NCBI RefSeq assembly: GCF_000468535.1
Contig: NZ_AUQY01000002.1
Coordinates: 765,743-829,742 of the forward strand
From: Peptoniphilus mikwangii
GTDB taxonomy: Bacteria; Bacillota; Clostridia; Tissierellales; Peptoniphilaceae
Direction of reading: 5' to 3'
DNA: 64,000 nt
Shown: in pieces, positions 38,284 through 47,504 of the stretch
How positions within the stretch are numbered: the first letter of the stretch is position 1
How the letters are laid out: every line of letters starts with the position of its first letter
Notes under the pieces: model-generated
The model's database searches: none
Seen by the model: the letters and a program-made list of their open reading frames with translations, nothing else
What the model was told of the DNA's origin: nothing
Made by a program: the position numbers and the translations under genes

Positions 38284-38877
38284 ATGAACAAAAAATTTTT
38301 ATTAATAATTATTTTATGCTTTAGTATTTTGCTGATTGGTTGCGGCAAAAATAAAAATACGGAAGTGGAAAAGCCGGAAACAAAAATTCAAACAAATAAA
38401 TCTGCAAATGATAAAAATACCGATGTCTCTAATGAACAAAAAAGTAAAAATGTAGAAGATGCAGATTCAGAAAACACTGACATTTTAGATGAACCTGTAG
38501 AAAACGAAACTCAAATCACAGGTCAAAATGTAAAGTTAAGCAGAGAAGTACTTAAAAATCTAATGGACAATTCGGACTATATTTCAAGAGTAAGAATTCA
38601 AGTAGGACAGGATAACACTACAGATGTAAGCTTCTTGGAAGATTACAAAGGTGATCTGTCAAGTGTAGTTATAGAACTTCCGAAAAATCTTCTACAAAAT
38701 AGAGAATATATAATTTTTTATAGAGACAATGTAAACGGAAAAATTGAACCTGTAAGAGGAGCAGAATCATTTATTGAAGTTCAAAGCGGAAACGATGCAA
38801 CATTAAATTACATTGAATCAATTTATCAAAAAAATGATATGCCCACTGTGAAAAATAATACTTCCTCTAACAGATAA
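38284..38877 (+). CDS. Lipoprotein of unknown function
   Basis: A 197-residue lipoprotein. The signal peptide ends at the lipobox LIGC (Cys at residue 20). A low-complexity charged linker (about 25-80; rich in N, E, K, D) leads to a small folded-looking domain (about 85-180) that I do not recognise. AGGAGG lies five bases before the ATG. It is first in an operon with the stalk protein and a TetR regulator, so a surface role under their control is likely. Confidence 0.75.
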   Translation: MNKKFLLIIILCFSILLIGCGKNKNTEVEKPETKIQTNKSANDKNTDVSNEQKSKNVEDADSENTDILDEPVENETQITGQNVKLSREVLKNLMDNSDYISRVRIQVGQDNTTDVSFLEDYKGDLSSVVIELPKNLLQNREYIIFYRDNVNGKIEPVRGAESFIEVQSGNDATLNYIESIYQKNDMPTVKNNTSSNR

Positions 38878-38903
38878 ATTACACAAAAATTAAAGGAGAA
38901 ATT

Positions 38904-39818
38904 ATGAAAAAATTTATAAATCTATTATTTGTCATTTTAATTCTAATAATCGGTACAAATGTATATGCAGCTAAACCTATTAAAATAGAATTAGACGGCA
39001 AAGAAATAAAGACAGATGTAATGCCATATATAAAAAACAGCCGTACCTTAGTTCCTCTTAGATTTATCTCTGAAGCACTAAATTACAAAGTGGATTGGAA
39101 TGCAGAAAAAAGAGAAGTTACTGTTTCAAATAATATGACAACTATTGTGCTTACTATTGACAAAACAGAAGTACTCGTAAATGGAACTGCAAAAGAAAAT
39201 GATGTTGCGCCGGAAATTACAAAGGACAGAACTTTCGTCCCGATAAGATTTATAGCTGAAAATCTCGGTGTTACAGTAGATTGGGATAAAGACAATTATA
39301 TTGTAAAGCTTTCTTCAACTGATAAATACAAAAACTTGTCAGCAGATGAAAAAGAATATATTTCAAAAATAACTTCACTTTCTACAAAACTACAAACTAA
39401 TTTTAACGAACTTAAAAAATACTACTTTGAGGATGCAGGCAAATATACTCCTCAAGAAATTGCAGTTAAGTATAACAGTTTAAAATCAGAAATCGAAAAT
39501 TTAGCAGCAGAAATAAACTCCTTAAATGCTCCTAAAAAATTTACAAATTCTGACAGATTTTTAAAAGAAGCCGCAATACTTACTAAAGACATGGTAAATG
39601 AATTTACATCTGCATTATCTGACGGTAATAGCGACTCCGCCAAAAAAGTAATCAGCATTCAAACTAAACTTGCAATTAAACTTGCAGAGATTAAAAAGGC
39701 ATTGGAAGCTGAATTGGAAGGAAAAATATATGAACCTGACAAAGATATAAAATCATTTAATGAAACTTCAAACTTGCTTGAAGACCAAACTATAAAAAAT
39801 TTATTAAATAAAATATAG
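38904..39818 (+). CDS. Secreted copper-amine-oxidase N-terminal (stalk) domain protein
   Basis: A 304-residue exported protein with a signal peptide ending in VYAA. Residues 25-140 hold the stalk domain: KIELDGKEIKTDV, NSRTLVPLRFISEAL, VDWNAEKREVTVS and a second copy with DRTFVPIRFIAENLGVTVDW. The remaining half is helical and charged and may form a coiled coil (ISKITSLSTKLQTNFNEL). Such proteins are common on clostridial surfaces and of unknown function. It lies 26 bases after the lipoprotein gene. Confidence 0.85.
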   Translation: MKKFINLLFVILILIIGTNVYAAKPIKIELDGKEIKTDVMPYIKNSRTLVPLRFISEALNYKVDWNAEKREVTVSNNMTTIVLTIDKTEVLVNGTAKENDVAPEITKDRTFVPIRFIAENLGVTVDWDKDNYIVKLSSTDKYKNLSADEKEYISKITSLSTKLQTNFNELKKYYFEDAGKYTPQEIAVKYNSLKSEIENLAAEINSLNAPKKFTNSDRFLKEAAILTKDMVNEFTSALSDGNSDSAKKVISIQTKLAIKLAEIKKALEAELEGKIYEPDKDIKSFNETSNLLEDQTIKNLLNKI

Positions 39819-39840
39819 ATTACCTATTAAGGAGATGTGC

Positions 39841-40431
39841 ATGAACAATTCAGTTGAAAATGTAAAATTAATTAAAGAAAGTATTTTGACAGTTGCCTAT
39901 GATCTATTTTCAAAAAACGGATATACTAAAACAAATATAAATGAAATTGCTGCTATATGCGGTATTTCAAGAACTCCAATTTACTATCATTTTGGAAATA
40001 AAGAAAACTTACACAGAGCTGCACTTAAAATGCTCCTTAAAAAATATGATAAAAGAGTTGACATAGCTCTGTACAATAAATCTTCCATTGAAAATAGGAT
40101 TGTTAAAATAATGGATCTTATATTCTTACACAATAAAGAACTTTTTCATTGGCAACAAGATATAATAAAATATGGTCCTAAGGAATCATATAATGAGTAT
40201 GTAGACTTTTTAAAAAGACAAGCCGAAAAAATAAAAAGCTCTATTGAAATTGAAAGGGCAAATGAACGAAAAAAACATGAAATGAATTCGGATGCTCTTT
40301 TAAAACTATTCCAGCTTCTATTCAACGGATTATTGCTTACTCTTCAAAATAATGTATTTGAATTTAACAAATCCGAATATGATGATGCAATTCTAATGTT
40401 TGTAAAATTAATAAACAGCTCTGTAAAATAA
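39841..40431 (+). CDS. TetR-family transcriptional regulator
   Basis: A 196-residue repressor-type protein. The N-terminal helix-turn-helix reads AYDLFSKNGYTKTNI then ICGISRTPIYYHFGNKENL, typical of TetR. The C-terminal ligand domain is not assignable. The ATG at 39841 has AAGGAG six bases upstream and is preferred to the ATG two codons earlier. As third gene of the lipoprotein-stalk operon it may regulate that operon. Confidence 0.9.
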   Translation: MNNSVENVKLIKESILTVAYDLFSKNGYTKTNINEIAAICGISRTPIYYHFGNKENLHRAALKMLLKKYDKRVDIALYNKSSIENRIVKIMDLIFLHNKELFHWQQDIIKYGPKESYNEYVDFLKRQAEKIKSSIEIERANERKKHEMNSDALLKLFQLLFNGLLLTLQNNVFEFNKSEYDDAILMFVKLINSSVK

Positions 40432-40447
40432 CAGAGCTGTTTATTTT
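40412..40447. terminator. Terminator overlapping the TetR stop codon
   Basis: AAACAGCTCTGT (40413-40424) pairs with ACAGAGCTGTTT (40431-40442) and a T-rich tail follows. The left arm is within the last codons of the TetR gene; the hairpin may also serve the convergent activase gene. Confidence 0.82.
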
Positions 40448-40448
40448 A

Positions 40449-43400
40449 TTAGTTCATATTTTTTCTTGCTTGAGATAACATTAACTTAATTCGGTTAAAT
40501 TGATTTACTTCTGATGCCGAAGCATCAAAATCTATCGGAACAATATTTGAATTAGGATATGTTTCTCTCACAGCCTTTATAACACCCTTGCCTGTTATAT
40601 GATTAGGTAAACAGCCAAACGGTTGAACACATACTATATTCTCTACTCCCATCTCAATTAACTCAACCATTTCTCCTGTCAAAAGCCATCCTTCTCCATA
40701 TTGATTTCCAAGATCAACATATTCTCTTGCATATTCCATAATCTCTTCGATTTTCTTGGGACAATCAAAACGTGATTGTGCAAGTCTGTCTCTTATAACT
40801 TCCCTATATCTTTCAATAAACCATATCCCCATATTACAAAAAATTGATGAAAGTATCGATTTAGAAAGTTCTTCATGCTTAATCTGTGCATTTTTGAATG
40901 AATACATTATAAAATCCGTTAAATCAGGAATCACAACCTCCGCTCCCTCAGCTTCAAGTTTATCTACAATATAATTATTTGCAGCCGGCAAATATTTTAC
41001 AAGTATCTCTCCGACTATTCCAACTTTCGGTTTTTTAATATTGTTCACATCAAGACTTTCAAACTCAGAAATTATATCATGCACATTTTTCTCAAACTCT
41101 TTCATAGAAAAGCTGTTGTTTGGATCAGAACATATACTAATCCATTTTCTGCTTAATCGGTTTGCCGAGCCTTTAATTTTTTCATAAGGTCTTGTAGCTT
41201 GAGTCAGCCTCATAATTAAATCTGCATAGAGCATTGAAACTATTAACTTTTGTAAAATCCTTATACCTTTTTTCTTACCTATTTCAAAACCTGGATGAGA
41301 TTCTATTCCCTGAAAAGAAAGTGCCAGCACGGGAATATTCCCATATCCTGCATCATTCAGCGCTTTTCTTATAAATCCCACATAATTTGACGCACGACAT
41401 GCTCCCCCTGTTTGTGATATTAATAGTGTCAAATTGTCTGTATCATACTTGCCGCTCTTCAATGCATCTATAAACTGACCTACTACAAAAATCGACGGAT
41501 AACAGGCATCATTGTTTACATACTTTAACCCCTCATTTACCACATGAAAATCTAAATCCTCAAGTACTTCTACATTATAACCTTCCGCCTGCATAACAGA
41601 TGCAAAAACTTCAAAGTGAAGAGGTGCCATTTGAGGTAACAGTATAGTATGAGTTTTTGACATATCTTTAGTATACAGAACAGGCTTTTCATCAATGAGT
41701 ATAGGTTTTTCAAAATTCTTTCTTTTTTCTGTCGCTTCAAGCAATGATCTTATCCTTATCTTTATCGCGCCAAGATTGTTTACTTCATCAATTTTTAATA
41801 CGGTATAAATTTTATGATATCCTTTTAAAATTTCATTCACTTGATCCGTTGTAACTGCATCTATTCCACACCCAAAAGAATTTAATTGTATCATTTCAAG
41901 ATTTTTATGAGTTCCGACAAATTTTGCAGCCCTATATAATCTCGAATGATAATTCCACTGATCAAGTACCCTAAGTCTTCCGTCTACATCCACAAGATTT
42001 GCTATGCTATCTTCCGATATTACAGCAAGTCCCAATGAATTAATTAGTTCCGGTATTCCATGATTTATTTCAGGATCTATATGATATGGTCTTCCGGCAA
42101 GAATTATTCCCTTAATATTTTTAAGTTTAATTTCTTCCATTGCCCTAATGCCTTCAGCATGTACATCCATCTTGTACCTGTCAGACTCACTATATGCCCT
42201 TTTAACCGCTTCCTTTATATCATGCAACGGTATTGCTACAAAAATTTCTGAAAGTCTATTTTCAAGTTTTTTACGATTGTCAAATGATATAAACGGATTT
42301 AAAAATTTTATATTTCTATCTCTCAAATTCTCTACATTATTTTTTATTACCTCACTATATCCTGCGACAACAGGACAATTTAAAGTATTATCTGCACTTT
42401 TATATTCCCTCTCTTCATAAAATACTGAAGGATAAAATATCATCTTAACATTCTTTGAAATTAAATTTTCTATATGTCCATGAACTATCTTAGCAGGATA
42501 GCATGCAGTTTCAGATGGTATTGATTCAATTCCGGATTCATAAATTTCTCTTGATGATTTATCCGAAAGTACAACTCTATATCCGAGGCTTGTAAAAAAG
42601 GTATGCCAAAACGGGAAATTTTCATACATATTTAAAACACGCGGTATACCTACCGTTCCTCTGTATGCCTCGTCTTCTCTTAAACTCTCATAACTGAACA
42701 ATCTATTATATTTATATTTATATAAATTCGGAAGCTCATCTTCATCTCTTTTTATTATTCCTGCTCCTTTTTCACATCTGTTACCCGTTATATATCTCTT
42801 ACCGTTTGAAAAAATGTTTACGGATAATCTACAGTTATTAGTGCACTGATGACAGTTGGTTGATATAGATTTATATGTGAATTTATCAAGTTCATCACTA
42901 CTTATTATATTTGAAACCCCGGTTGACTTTTCCTTAGATATAAGAGCCATTCCAAGAGCTCCCATAAGACCTGCAATAGGTGACCTCGTTGCCTTTGTCC
43001 CGGTTATAATTTCAAATGCTCTTAAAACTGCATCACTTAAAAAGGTACCGCCTTGTACTACAATATTATTTCCAAGCTCTTTCGGATCTCTCACCTTAAT
43101 TACTTTTTGAATTGCATTTTTTACTACCGAAAATGCAAGTCCTGCTGAAATATCCTCAATACTTGCTCCCTCTTTTTGAGCTTGTTTAACATTTGAATTC
43201 ATAAATACTGTACATCTGCTCCCAAGGTCAACAGGTCTTCTTGATTTTAAAGCGGCATTTGAAAATTCACTTGGAGTCATATTTACAGTATGTGCAAAAG
43301 TTTCAAGAAAAGAACCGCAGCCTGAAGAGCATGCTTCATTTAAAAGAATAGATTCAATAATTCCATTTGAAATTTTCATACTTTTCATATCCTGACCGCC

Positions 43401-44657
43401 AATATCCAGTATGAAATCGACATTAGGATCAAAAAATTCCGCAGCTTTAAAATGTGCGATAGTTTCAACTTCTCCAAAATCCAAATTAAGTGCAGCCTTT
43501 AAAAAATCTTCTCCATATCCTGTGCACCCCGCTGAAGCTATATATGATTTTTCATTTTTTTCATCATATATTTTTTTCAACTGCTCAATAACTATTTCAA
43601 GTGGATTTCCTTTATTTGAACCGTAATGAGAATATAAAATTTCATTATTCTCAGAAATAAGTATCAGTTTTGAAGTAGTAGATCCCGAATCTATACCAAG
43701 ATACATTTTTCCCTCATATTCTTTCAGTTCTGCTCTTGGTATATCTCTAGTCTTATGAGCTTCCCTAAACTCCAAAATCTCTTCATCATTTTTAAAGAGG
43801 GGCTCTAAAATAACCGAACTTTTTTCTTCAATTACATCATTAGAATTTACTTTGGAATATAGCTTTTTAAACGGAATGTCATCATCATTAAAACTTGAAA
43901 TAGCCGCTCCAAGTGCGACAAATATCTGAGAATTATCCGGTGATATTATACAGTCATCTTTAAGTTCAAGAGTTTTTACAAACCTATCCTTGAGCATGGG
44001 TAAAAAATGTAAAGGTCCTCCTAAAAAGGCAACTTTACCCCTTATAGGTCTTCCACATGCAAGATTTGATATGGTTTGGTTTACAACTGATTGAAAAACC
44101 GATATAGCTATGTCGGATTTACTTGCACCTTGATTTATAAGAGCCTGTACATCCGTTTTTGCAAAAACTCCGCATCTTGATGCAATCGGATATAATTTAC
44201 TATAATTGCCGGCAAGCTCATTAAGACCGGATGCATCAGTTTGAAGCAAGCTTGCCATCTGATCAATGAATGCACCTGTGCCTCCTGCACAAATTGAATT
44301 CATTCTCTGCTCGATACTTCCACGTAAATATGTTATCTTAGAATCTTCTCCGCCAAGTTCTATGGCAACATCAGTTTGAGGTATATATTTTTGAATCGCC
44401 TCAGTTCCTGCAACAACTTCTTGAATAAAATTTATGCCTAGTAATTTGTGAACTGACAAACCTCCCGATCCTGTAACTGAAACTGTAAGTATATCATCTT
44501 TAAACCTATCATAACACTCATTTATTACATCTCTTACAGTGTTTTTCACATCAGAAAAATGTCTTCTATACGTTGAATGTAAAATATTGTAATCATCATC
44601 TAAAATTACAAGCTTTACTGTTGTTGATCCAATATCAAGTCCCATGTGAATTTTCAT
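40449..44657 (-). CDS. Giant 2-hydroxyacyl-CoA dehydratase activase/reductase-like protein
   Basis: A 1402-residue protein. Two ASKHA ATPase domains of the BadF/BcrA/HgdC type come first: MGLDIGSTTVKLVI with SICAGGTGAF and IASRCGVF, then LGIDSGSTTSKLIL (about 320) with EACSSGCGSF and GSRCTVF. The cysteines match the [4Fe-4S] ligands of the activator. A Cys-rich segment (CHQCTNNC, about 605) precedes a DUF2229/dehydratase-like half (IGIPRVLNMYENFP onwards). Such large forms may drive electrons uphill with ATP. No dehydratase subunits are adjacent. The Shine-Dalgarno AAGGAG is about 12 bases from the ATG, longer than usual. Confidence 0.88.
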   Translation of the reverse strand: MKIHMGLDIGSTTVKLVILDDDYNILHSTYRRHFSDVKNTVRDVINECYDRFKDDILTVSVTGSGGLSVHKLLGINFIQEVVAGTEAIQKYIPQTDVAIELGGEDSKITYLRGSIEQRMNSICAGGTGAFIDQMASLLQTDASGLNELAGNYSKLYPIASRCGVFAKTDVQALINQGASKSDIAISVFQSVVNQTISNLACGRPIRGKVAFLGGPLHFLPMLKDRFVKTLELKDDCIISPDNSQIFVALGAAISSFNDDDIPFKKLYSKVNSNDVIEEKSSVILEPLFKNDEEILEFREAHKTRDIPRAELKEYEGKMYLGIDSGSTTSKLILISENNEILYSHYGSNKGNPLEIVIEQLKKIYDEKNEKSYIASAGCTGYGEDFLKAALNLDFGEVETIAHFKAAEFFDPNVDFILDIGGQDMKSMKISNGIIESILLNEACSSGCGSFLETFAHTVNMTPSEFSNAALKSRRPVDLGSRCTVFMNSNVKQAQKEGASIEDISAGLAFSVVKNAIQKVIKVRDPKELGNNIVVQGGTFLSDAVLRAFEIITGTKATRSPIAGLMGALGMALISKEKSTGVSNIISSDELDKFTYKSISTNCHQCTNNCRLSVNIFSNGKRYITGNRCEKGAGIIKRDEDELPNLYKYKYNRLFSYESLREDEAYRGTVGIPRVLNMYENFPFWHTFFTSLGYRVVLSDKSSREIYESGIESIPSETACYPAKIVHGHIENLISKNVKMIFYPSVFYEEREYKSADNTLNCPVVAGYSEVIKNNVENLRDRNIKFLNPFISFDNRKKLENRLSEIFVAIPLHDIKEAVKRAYSESDRYKMDVHAEGIRAMEEIKLKNIKGIILAGRPYHIDPEINHGIPELINSLGLAVISEDSIANLVDVDGRLRVLDQWNYHSRLYRAAKFVGTHKNLEMIQLNSFGCGIDAVTTDQVNEILKGYHKIYTVLKIDEVNNLGAIKIRIRSLLEATEKRKNFEKPILIDEKPVLYTKDMSKTHTILLPQMAPLHFEVFASVMQAEGYNVEVLEDLDFHVVNEGLKYVNNDACYPSIFVVGQFIDALKSGKYDTDNLTLLISQTGGACRASNYVGFIRKALNDAGYGNIPVLALSFQGIESHPGFEIGKKKGIRILQKLIVSMLYADLIMRLTQATRPYEKIKGSANRLSRKWISICSDPNNSFSMKEFEKNVHDIISEFESLDVNNIKKPKVGIVGEILVKYLPAANNYIVDKLEAEGAEVVIPDLTDFIMYSFKNAQIKHEELSKSILSSIFCNMGIWFIERYREVIRDRLAQSRFDCPKKIEEIMEYAREYVDLGNQYGEGWLLTGEMVELIEMGVENIVCVQPFGCLPNHITGKGVIKAVRETYPNSNIVPIDFDASASEVNQFNRIKLMLSQARKNMN

Positions 44658-44872
44658 TTTTTTGAAATGCTCCTTTCAACACAAGCATATACATATTCTA
44701 AATCTTAGATTACATAATAATACTAAAATATGATATTTGTATGAAATTTTTATTTCTTTAAAGTATTAAATGCTTTATTATTTTTTTTACATTATTAAAT
44801 TTTATCTAAAAATAGTGACTACTCACAGAATAAGCAATCACTATAACTATTCTCTTGCAAAAATAATTCAAA

Positions 44873-44915
44873 TATATAAAATTTTAACAGTGTTTACACA
44901 ATTAACATTGTAAAC
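44873..44915 (-). promoter_or_regulatory. Possible promoter with GTTTACA inverted repeat
   Basis: On the minus strand TTGTGT (44901-44896), 17 bases, TATATA (44878-44873). The inverted repeat GTTTACA (44892-44898), ten bases, TGTAAAC (44909-44915) covers the -35. It would give the activase gene a leader of about 210 bases. Confidence 0.4.
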
Positions 44916-45066
44916 GATTCTTATAATACAAACACTTTAACAAAAATTTCATATTTATCTAAATTATAATATTACAATTTTCATCATCTATATCATTAAA
45001 TAATTTTTTTCAGATTTCATAATTATTTATTAAATATATAAAATAAATCTTAAATGCGCTTATAAA

Positions 45067-45098
45067 TAAAAAAATGAAGCTTAAAGCTTCATTTTTTT
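45067..45098. terminator. Terminator of ferredoxin gene
   Basis: ATGAAGCTT (45074-45082) pairs with AAGCTTCAT (45084-45092), flanked by A- and T-runs on both sides. The one-base loop would open in practice to a loop of five bases or so. Confidence 0.85.
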
Positions 45099-45104
45099 AT
45101 CTAA

Positions 45105-45275
45105 TTAATCTTCCGGATTTGGTGCTCCTGTTGGGCAAACTGCTGCACAAGAACCACAATCAATACATTGATCCGCATTTATTGAATAGATATCTCCTTC
45201 AGAAATACAATCAACCGGACATTCAGGCTTGCATGCTCCACAAGCTATACAACTATCGTTAATTTGATATGCCAT
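45105..45275 (-). CDS. 2[4Fe-4S] ferredoxin (56 residues)
   Basis: A complete clostridial-type ferredoxin: MAYQINDSCIACGACKPECP carries C-x2-C-x2-C-x3-C-P, and CIDCGSCAAVCPTGAPNP the second set. The two clusters carry low-potential electrons in the cytosol, for example between pyruvate:ferredoxin oxidoreductase, hydrogenase and reductases such as the activase downstream. GGGGGTG lies five bases before the ATG. It forms a single-gene unit with its own promoter and terminator. Confidence 0.97.
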   Translation of the reverse strand: MAYQINDSCIACGACKPECPVDCISEGDIYSINADQCIDCGSCAAVCPTGAPNPED

Positions 45276-45292
45276 AATAGCACCCCCTAAAT

Positions 45293-45301
45293 TTTATACC
45301 A
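45293..45301 (-). promoter_or_regulatory. Extended -10 promoter of ferredoxin gene
   Basis: On the minus strand TGG-TATAAA, with TTGGGA 18 bases upstream of the -10 as a possible -35. The transcript would start close to the Shine-Dalgarno. Confidence 0.5.
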
Positions 45302-45550
45302 TTAAGAAATCTTATATCCCAATTAATTACAATCTCTTAATTATTAACTATATATTATCATATCCAAATAATTTTTTCAAATTTTTATTGTAGTTTTTTA
45401 TAATTTTGATATTATATATCATTAATTTTTTCAAACTCTAAAATCCTTGTATTTACTCTGTTTAAACAAATTAGGTCATGCTAATATCAATATAACTATC
45501 TTAAAAATGTATATATATTTTTATAATTTATATATTTTTTAATTTCCAAT

Positions 45551-45578
45551 AAAAAAGGATTAGAAATAATCTAATCCT
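45551..45578 (-). terminator. Terminator of rpsF-ssb-rpsR operon
   Basis: AGGATTAG (45556-45563) pairs with CTAATCCT (45571-45578); the minus strand then has six T. Confidence 0.85.
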
Positions 45579-45590
45579 CAAAACTTTAAA

Positions 45591-45815
45591 TTACTCTGCG
45601 CTATATGGAAGTAAAGCAACTTGTCTTGCACGTTTAATAGCAGTTGTTATCGCTCTTTGGTGCTTAGCACTAAGCCCTGTAATTCTTCTTGGAAGAATCT
45701 TTCCTCTTTCACTTATATAATTTCTTAATAACGCTATATCTTTATAATCGATTTTTTTAGTCTTATCCTTTTCAAAGGGATCAACTTTTTTTCTTGGTCT
45801 AAATCTTCTTTGCAT
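45591..45815 (-). CDS. rpsR: 30S ribosomal protein S18
   Basis: A 74-residue S18 with the conserved [19 protein letters not shown] split by short turns, and [20 protein letters not shown]. It sits on the 30S platform next to S6. It is last in the rpsF-ssb-rpsR operon, the standard arrangement in bacteria. Confidence 0.98.
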   Translation of the reverse strand: MQRRFRPRKKVDPFEKDKTKKIDYKDIALLRNYISERGKILPRRITGLSAKHQRAITTAIKRARQVALLPYSAE

Positions 45816-45827
45816 ATTCTACCCTCC

Positions 45828-46340
45828 TTAAAATGGGATGTCATCATTGTCTATAGGAAAAAATCCATCTACATCATCCGATTCACTAACTGAACCAAAA
45901 TTATTAGAAGGCTTGCTGAAATTATTAGAATAAGCTGAATTTACAGGTTGATTATTTGAAGCCGGTGCTTGATTAAACGCCGGTCTTTGCATTTGTTGCC
46001 CCTGTTGAACAGTATCTAAAAATTCCATAGTATCTACCATTACATCAGTAGTATAAACTGTATGACCATCTCTCTCATAGCTTCCTGTTTGAATACGTCC
46101 TTGTACCCCGATTCTTCTGCCTTTTTGTAAATAGTTAGCAATTAATTCCGCTGTTTTATTCCATGCAATGCAACTTACAAAATCAGCTGTTTGCTGATTA
46201 TTTGATTCCGCCTCAATGCGTTTTTCTTTAGAAAGTCTTCTATCAACCGCCAAAGTAAATCTAACTACCGCCGCTCCATTTGGAGTATATCTAAGTTCCG
46301 GATCTCTTGTAAGTCTTCCTGTTAAACATACAATATTCAT
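45828..46340 (-). CDS. ssb: Single-stranded DNA-binding protein
   Basis: A 170-residue SSB. The OB-fold (about residues 1-110) opens MNIVCLTGRLTRDPELRYTP and contains FVSCIAWNKTAELI and VQGRIQTGSYERDG. A low-complexity Asn/Gln/Ser linker follows, and the acidic tip DNDDIPF is the binding site for DNA-repair and replication partners. It lies between rpsF and rpsR. Confidence 0.98.
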   Translation of the reverse strand: MNIVCLTGRLTRDPELRYTPNGAAVVRFTLAVDRRLSKEKRIEAESNNQQTADFVSCIAWNKTAELIANYLQKGRRIGVQGRIQTGSYERDGHTVYTTDVMVDTMEFLDTVQQGQQMQRPAFNQAPASNNQPVNSAYSNNFSKPSNNFGSVSESDDVDGFFPIDNDDIPF

Positions 46341-46348
46341 TTAATCAC

Positions 46349-46633
46349 CTACTTATCAAGTCTGACAACCATGTGTCTCATAACTGAGTCAAGAATTTTT
46401 GAAACTCTGTCAAATTCTTTTACAGTTTCAGGTACTGCTTCAAATTCTACAAGATAGTAATAAGCTTCCTTATAGTATTCAATTTCATAAGCTAACTTTC
46501 TCATTCCCCATTCATCAACGTTAGAAACAGTTCCATTTTCTTCAATAATACCCTTAAGTCTTTCAAAGCTTGAAACTCTTTTTTCTTCCTCTACATCTGG
46601 GTAGAACATAACTATTGCTTCATATTTGTTCAT
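46349..46633 (-). CDS. rpsF: 30S ribosomal protein S6
   Basis: A 94-residue S6 beginning MNKYEAIVMFYPDVEEE, with WGMRKLAYEIEYYKEAYYYL and the C-terminal DSVMRHMVVRLDK. The open frame runs 18 codons further upstream through the leader hairpin, but the ATG at 46633 has GGGAGGTG in good spacing and is the family start. It is first in the operon and preceded by a possible S6:S18 autoregulatory leader. Confidence 0.97.
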   Translation of the reverse strand: MNKYEAIVMFYPDVEEEKRVSSFERLKGIIEENGTVSNVDEWGMRKLAYEIEYYKEAYYYLVEFEAVPETVKEFDRVSKILDSVMRHMVVRLDK

Positions 46634-46649
46634 TTTATTCACCTCCCTG

Positions 46650-46690
46650 TGGACTATCGGCTCATTTAAACATGAGCAAGGATTCAATAT
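46650..46690 (-). ncRNA. Candidate S6:S18 mRNA leader element
   Basis: On the minus strand GCTCAT pairs with ATGAGC (46677-46672 with 46665-46660) and is followed directly by CCGA (sharing its first C), the short motif recognised by the S6:S18 complex in many rpsF leaders. The outer stem is not clear, so this is a candidate. Confidence 0.45.
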
Positions 46691-46701
46691 GAATCTAAAA
46701 T

Positions 46702-46730
46702 ATTATATATTAAACCTCAAAATACGTCAA
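46702..46730 (-). promoter_or_regulatory. Promoter of rpsF operon
   Basis: On the minus strand TTGACG (46730-46725), 17 bases, TATAAT (46707-46702), near the sigma-A consensus. Confidence 0.85.
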
Positions 46731-46756
46731 CTAAAAATTACTTTTTAGAAATTTTC

Positions 46757-46765
46757 TGATATAAT
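46757..46765 (+). promoter_or_regulatory. Extended -10 promoter of DUF1287 gene
   Basis: TGA-TATAAT lies 33 bases before the ATG at 46798. Confidence 0.5.
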
Positions 46766-46797
46766 CTATTATGTTACATAACAAAAAGGAGATATTT

Positions 46798-47469
46798 ATG
46801 AAAAGACTTCTTATAATTTTTATACTTGCAATTACAGTAGCATGCAATAAAAATCCAAATACATACAACAATGAAACAGCAAAGCAAAAAATTTTAGAAA
46901 AAAATTATATCAAAAGTACAATTGACTATAATAAAAATGGAATAGATGATTATAGTGATATTTTGATTGGAGCAAAAAAAGATGCCGTAAACCATCCGGA
47001 ATATGACGGTTCTTATGTAGACGGCGGATATCCACCTGATAATAAGGGAGTATGTACAGACCTTGTATGGAGAGCATTTAAAGAAGCCGGGTATAATTTA
47101 AAAGATATGATAGATGCCGATATATCAAGAGATAAATCATACTATCACATAGAAAAACCCGATCCCAATATTGATTTTAGAAGAGTACCCAACTTGGATA
47201 AATTTTTTAAAAAATATGCCGTATCTTTAACAACCGACATAAATGATTACGATGCATTTAATCCTGGGGACATAATAACATATCTTGACAAACCGCAACA
47301 TATAGGTATCGTTTCAGATATCAAAAATAAAGACGGCAGAGCTTATCTAATTCACAATGCAGGCCAAAGCGAAAGAGAAAATGATAATTTAGACTTTGGA
47401 AAAATTTCGGGACATTATAGGTTTGATTCAAGCAAAATAAATCCTGAAATTTTAAAACCTTATAACTAA
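46798..47469 (+). CDS. DUF1287-family lipoprotein
   Basis: A 223-residue lipoprotein with a signal peptide ending in the lipobox ITVAC. The mature domain matches DUF1287: YVDGGYPPDNKGVCTDLVWR, DADISRDKSYY, FNPGDIITY and QHIGIVSD. The invariant Cys and His suggest an NlpC/P60-like hydrolase fold that could cut cell-wall peptides or amide bonds; activity is unproven. AAGGAG precedes the ATG at 46798, preferred over the earlier ATG at 46771. Single gene. Confidence 0.88.
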   Translation: MKRLLIIFILAITVACNKNPNTYNNETAKQKILEKNYIKSTIDYNKNGIDDYSDILIGAKKDAVNHPEYDGSYVDGGYPPDNKGVCTDLVWRAFKEAGYNLKDMIDADISRDKSYYHIEKPDPNIDFRRVPNLDKFFKKYAVSLTTDINDYDAFNPGDIITYLDKPQHIGIVSDIKNKDGRAYLIHNAGQSERENDNLDFGKISGHYRFDSSKINPEILKPYN

Positions 47470-47498
47470 AAAATGGACATTCCCCATGTCCATTTTTT
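47466..47498. terminator. Bidirectional terminator, DUF1287 / HutD genes
   Basis: AAAAAATGGACAT (47468-47480) pairs with ATGTCCATTTTTT (47486-47498) around TCCCC; its left arm overlaps the DUF1287 stop. Confidence 0.9.
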
Positions 47499-47504
47499 AC
47501 GATT

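Larger units (their letters stand above)
44658..45104. other. 447-base AT-rich gap with operator-like repeat
   Basis: No gene is supported. The gap holds a possible promoter and inverted repeat for the activase gene (44873-44915) and the ferredoxin terminator (45067-45098). The remainder is very AT-rich with no convincing reading frame, riboswitch or tRNA. Confidence 0.7.
45276..45590. other. 315-base gap upstream of ferredoxin
   Basis: It holds the ferredoxin promoter (45293-45301) and the terminator of the rpsF-ssb-rpsR operon (45551-45578). I see nothing else in the AT-rich middle. Confidence 0.7.

Noticed and set aside
44658..45104. Hidden small gene or tRNA in the 447-base gap
   Set aside because: No cloverleaf, no ribosome-binding site with an adequate frame and no recognisable peptide in either strand.
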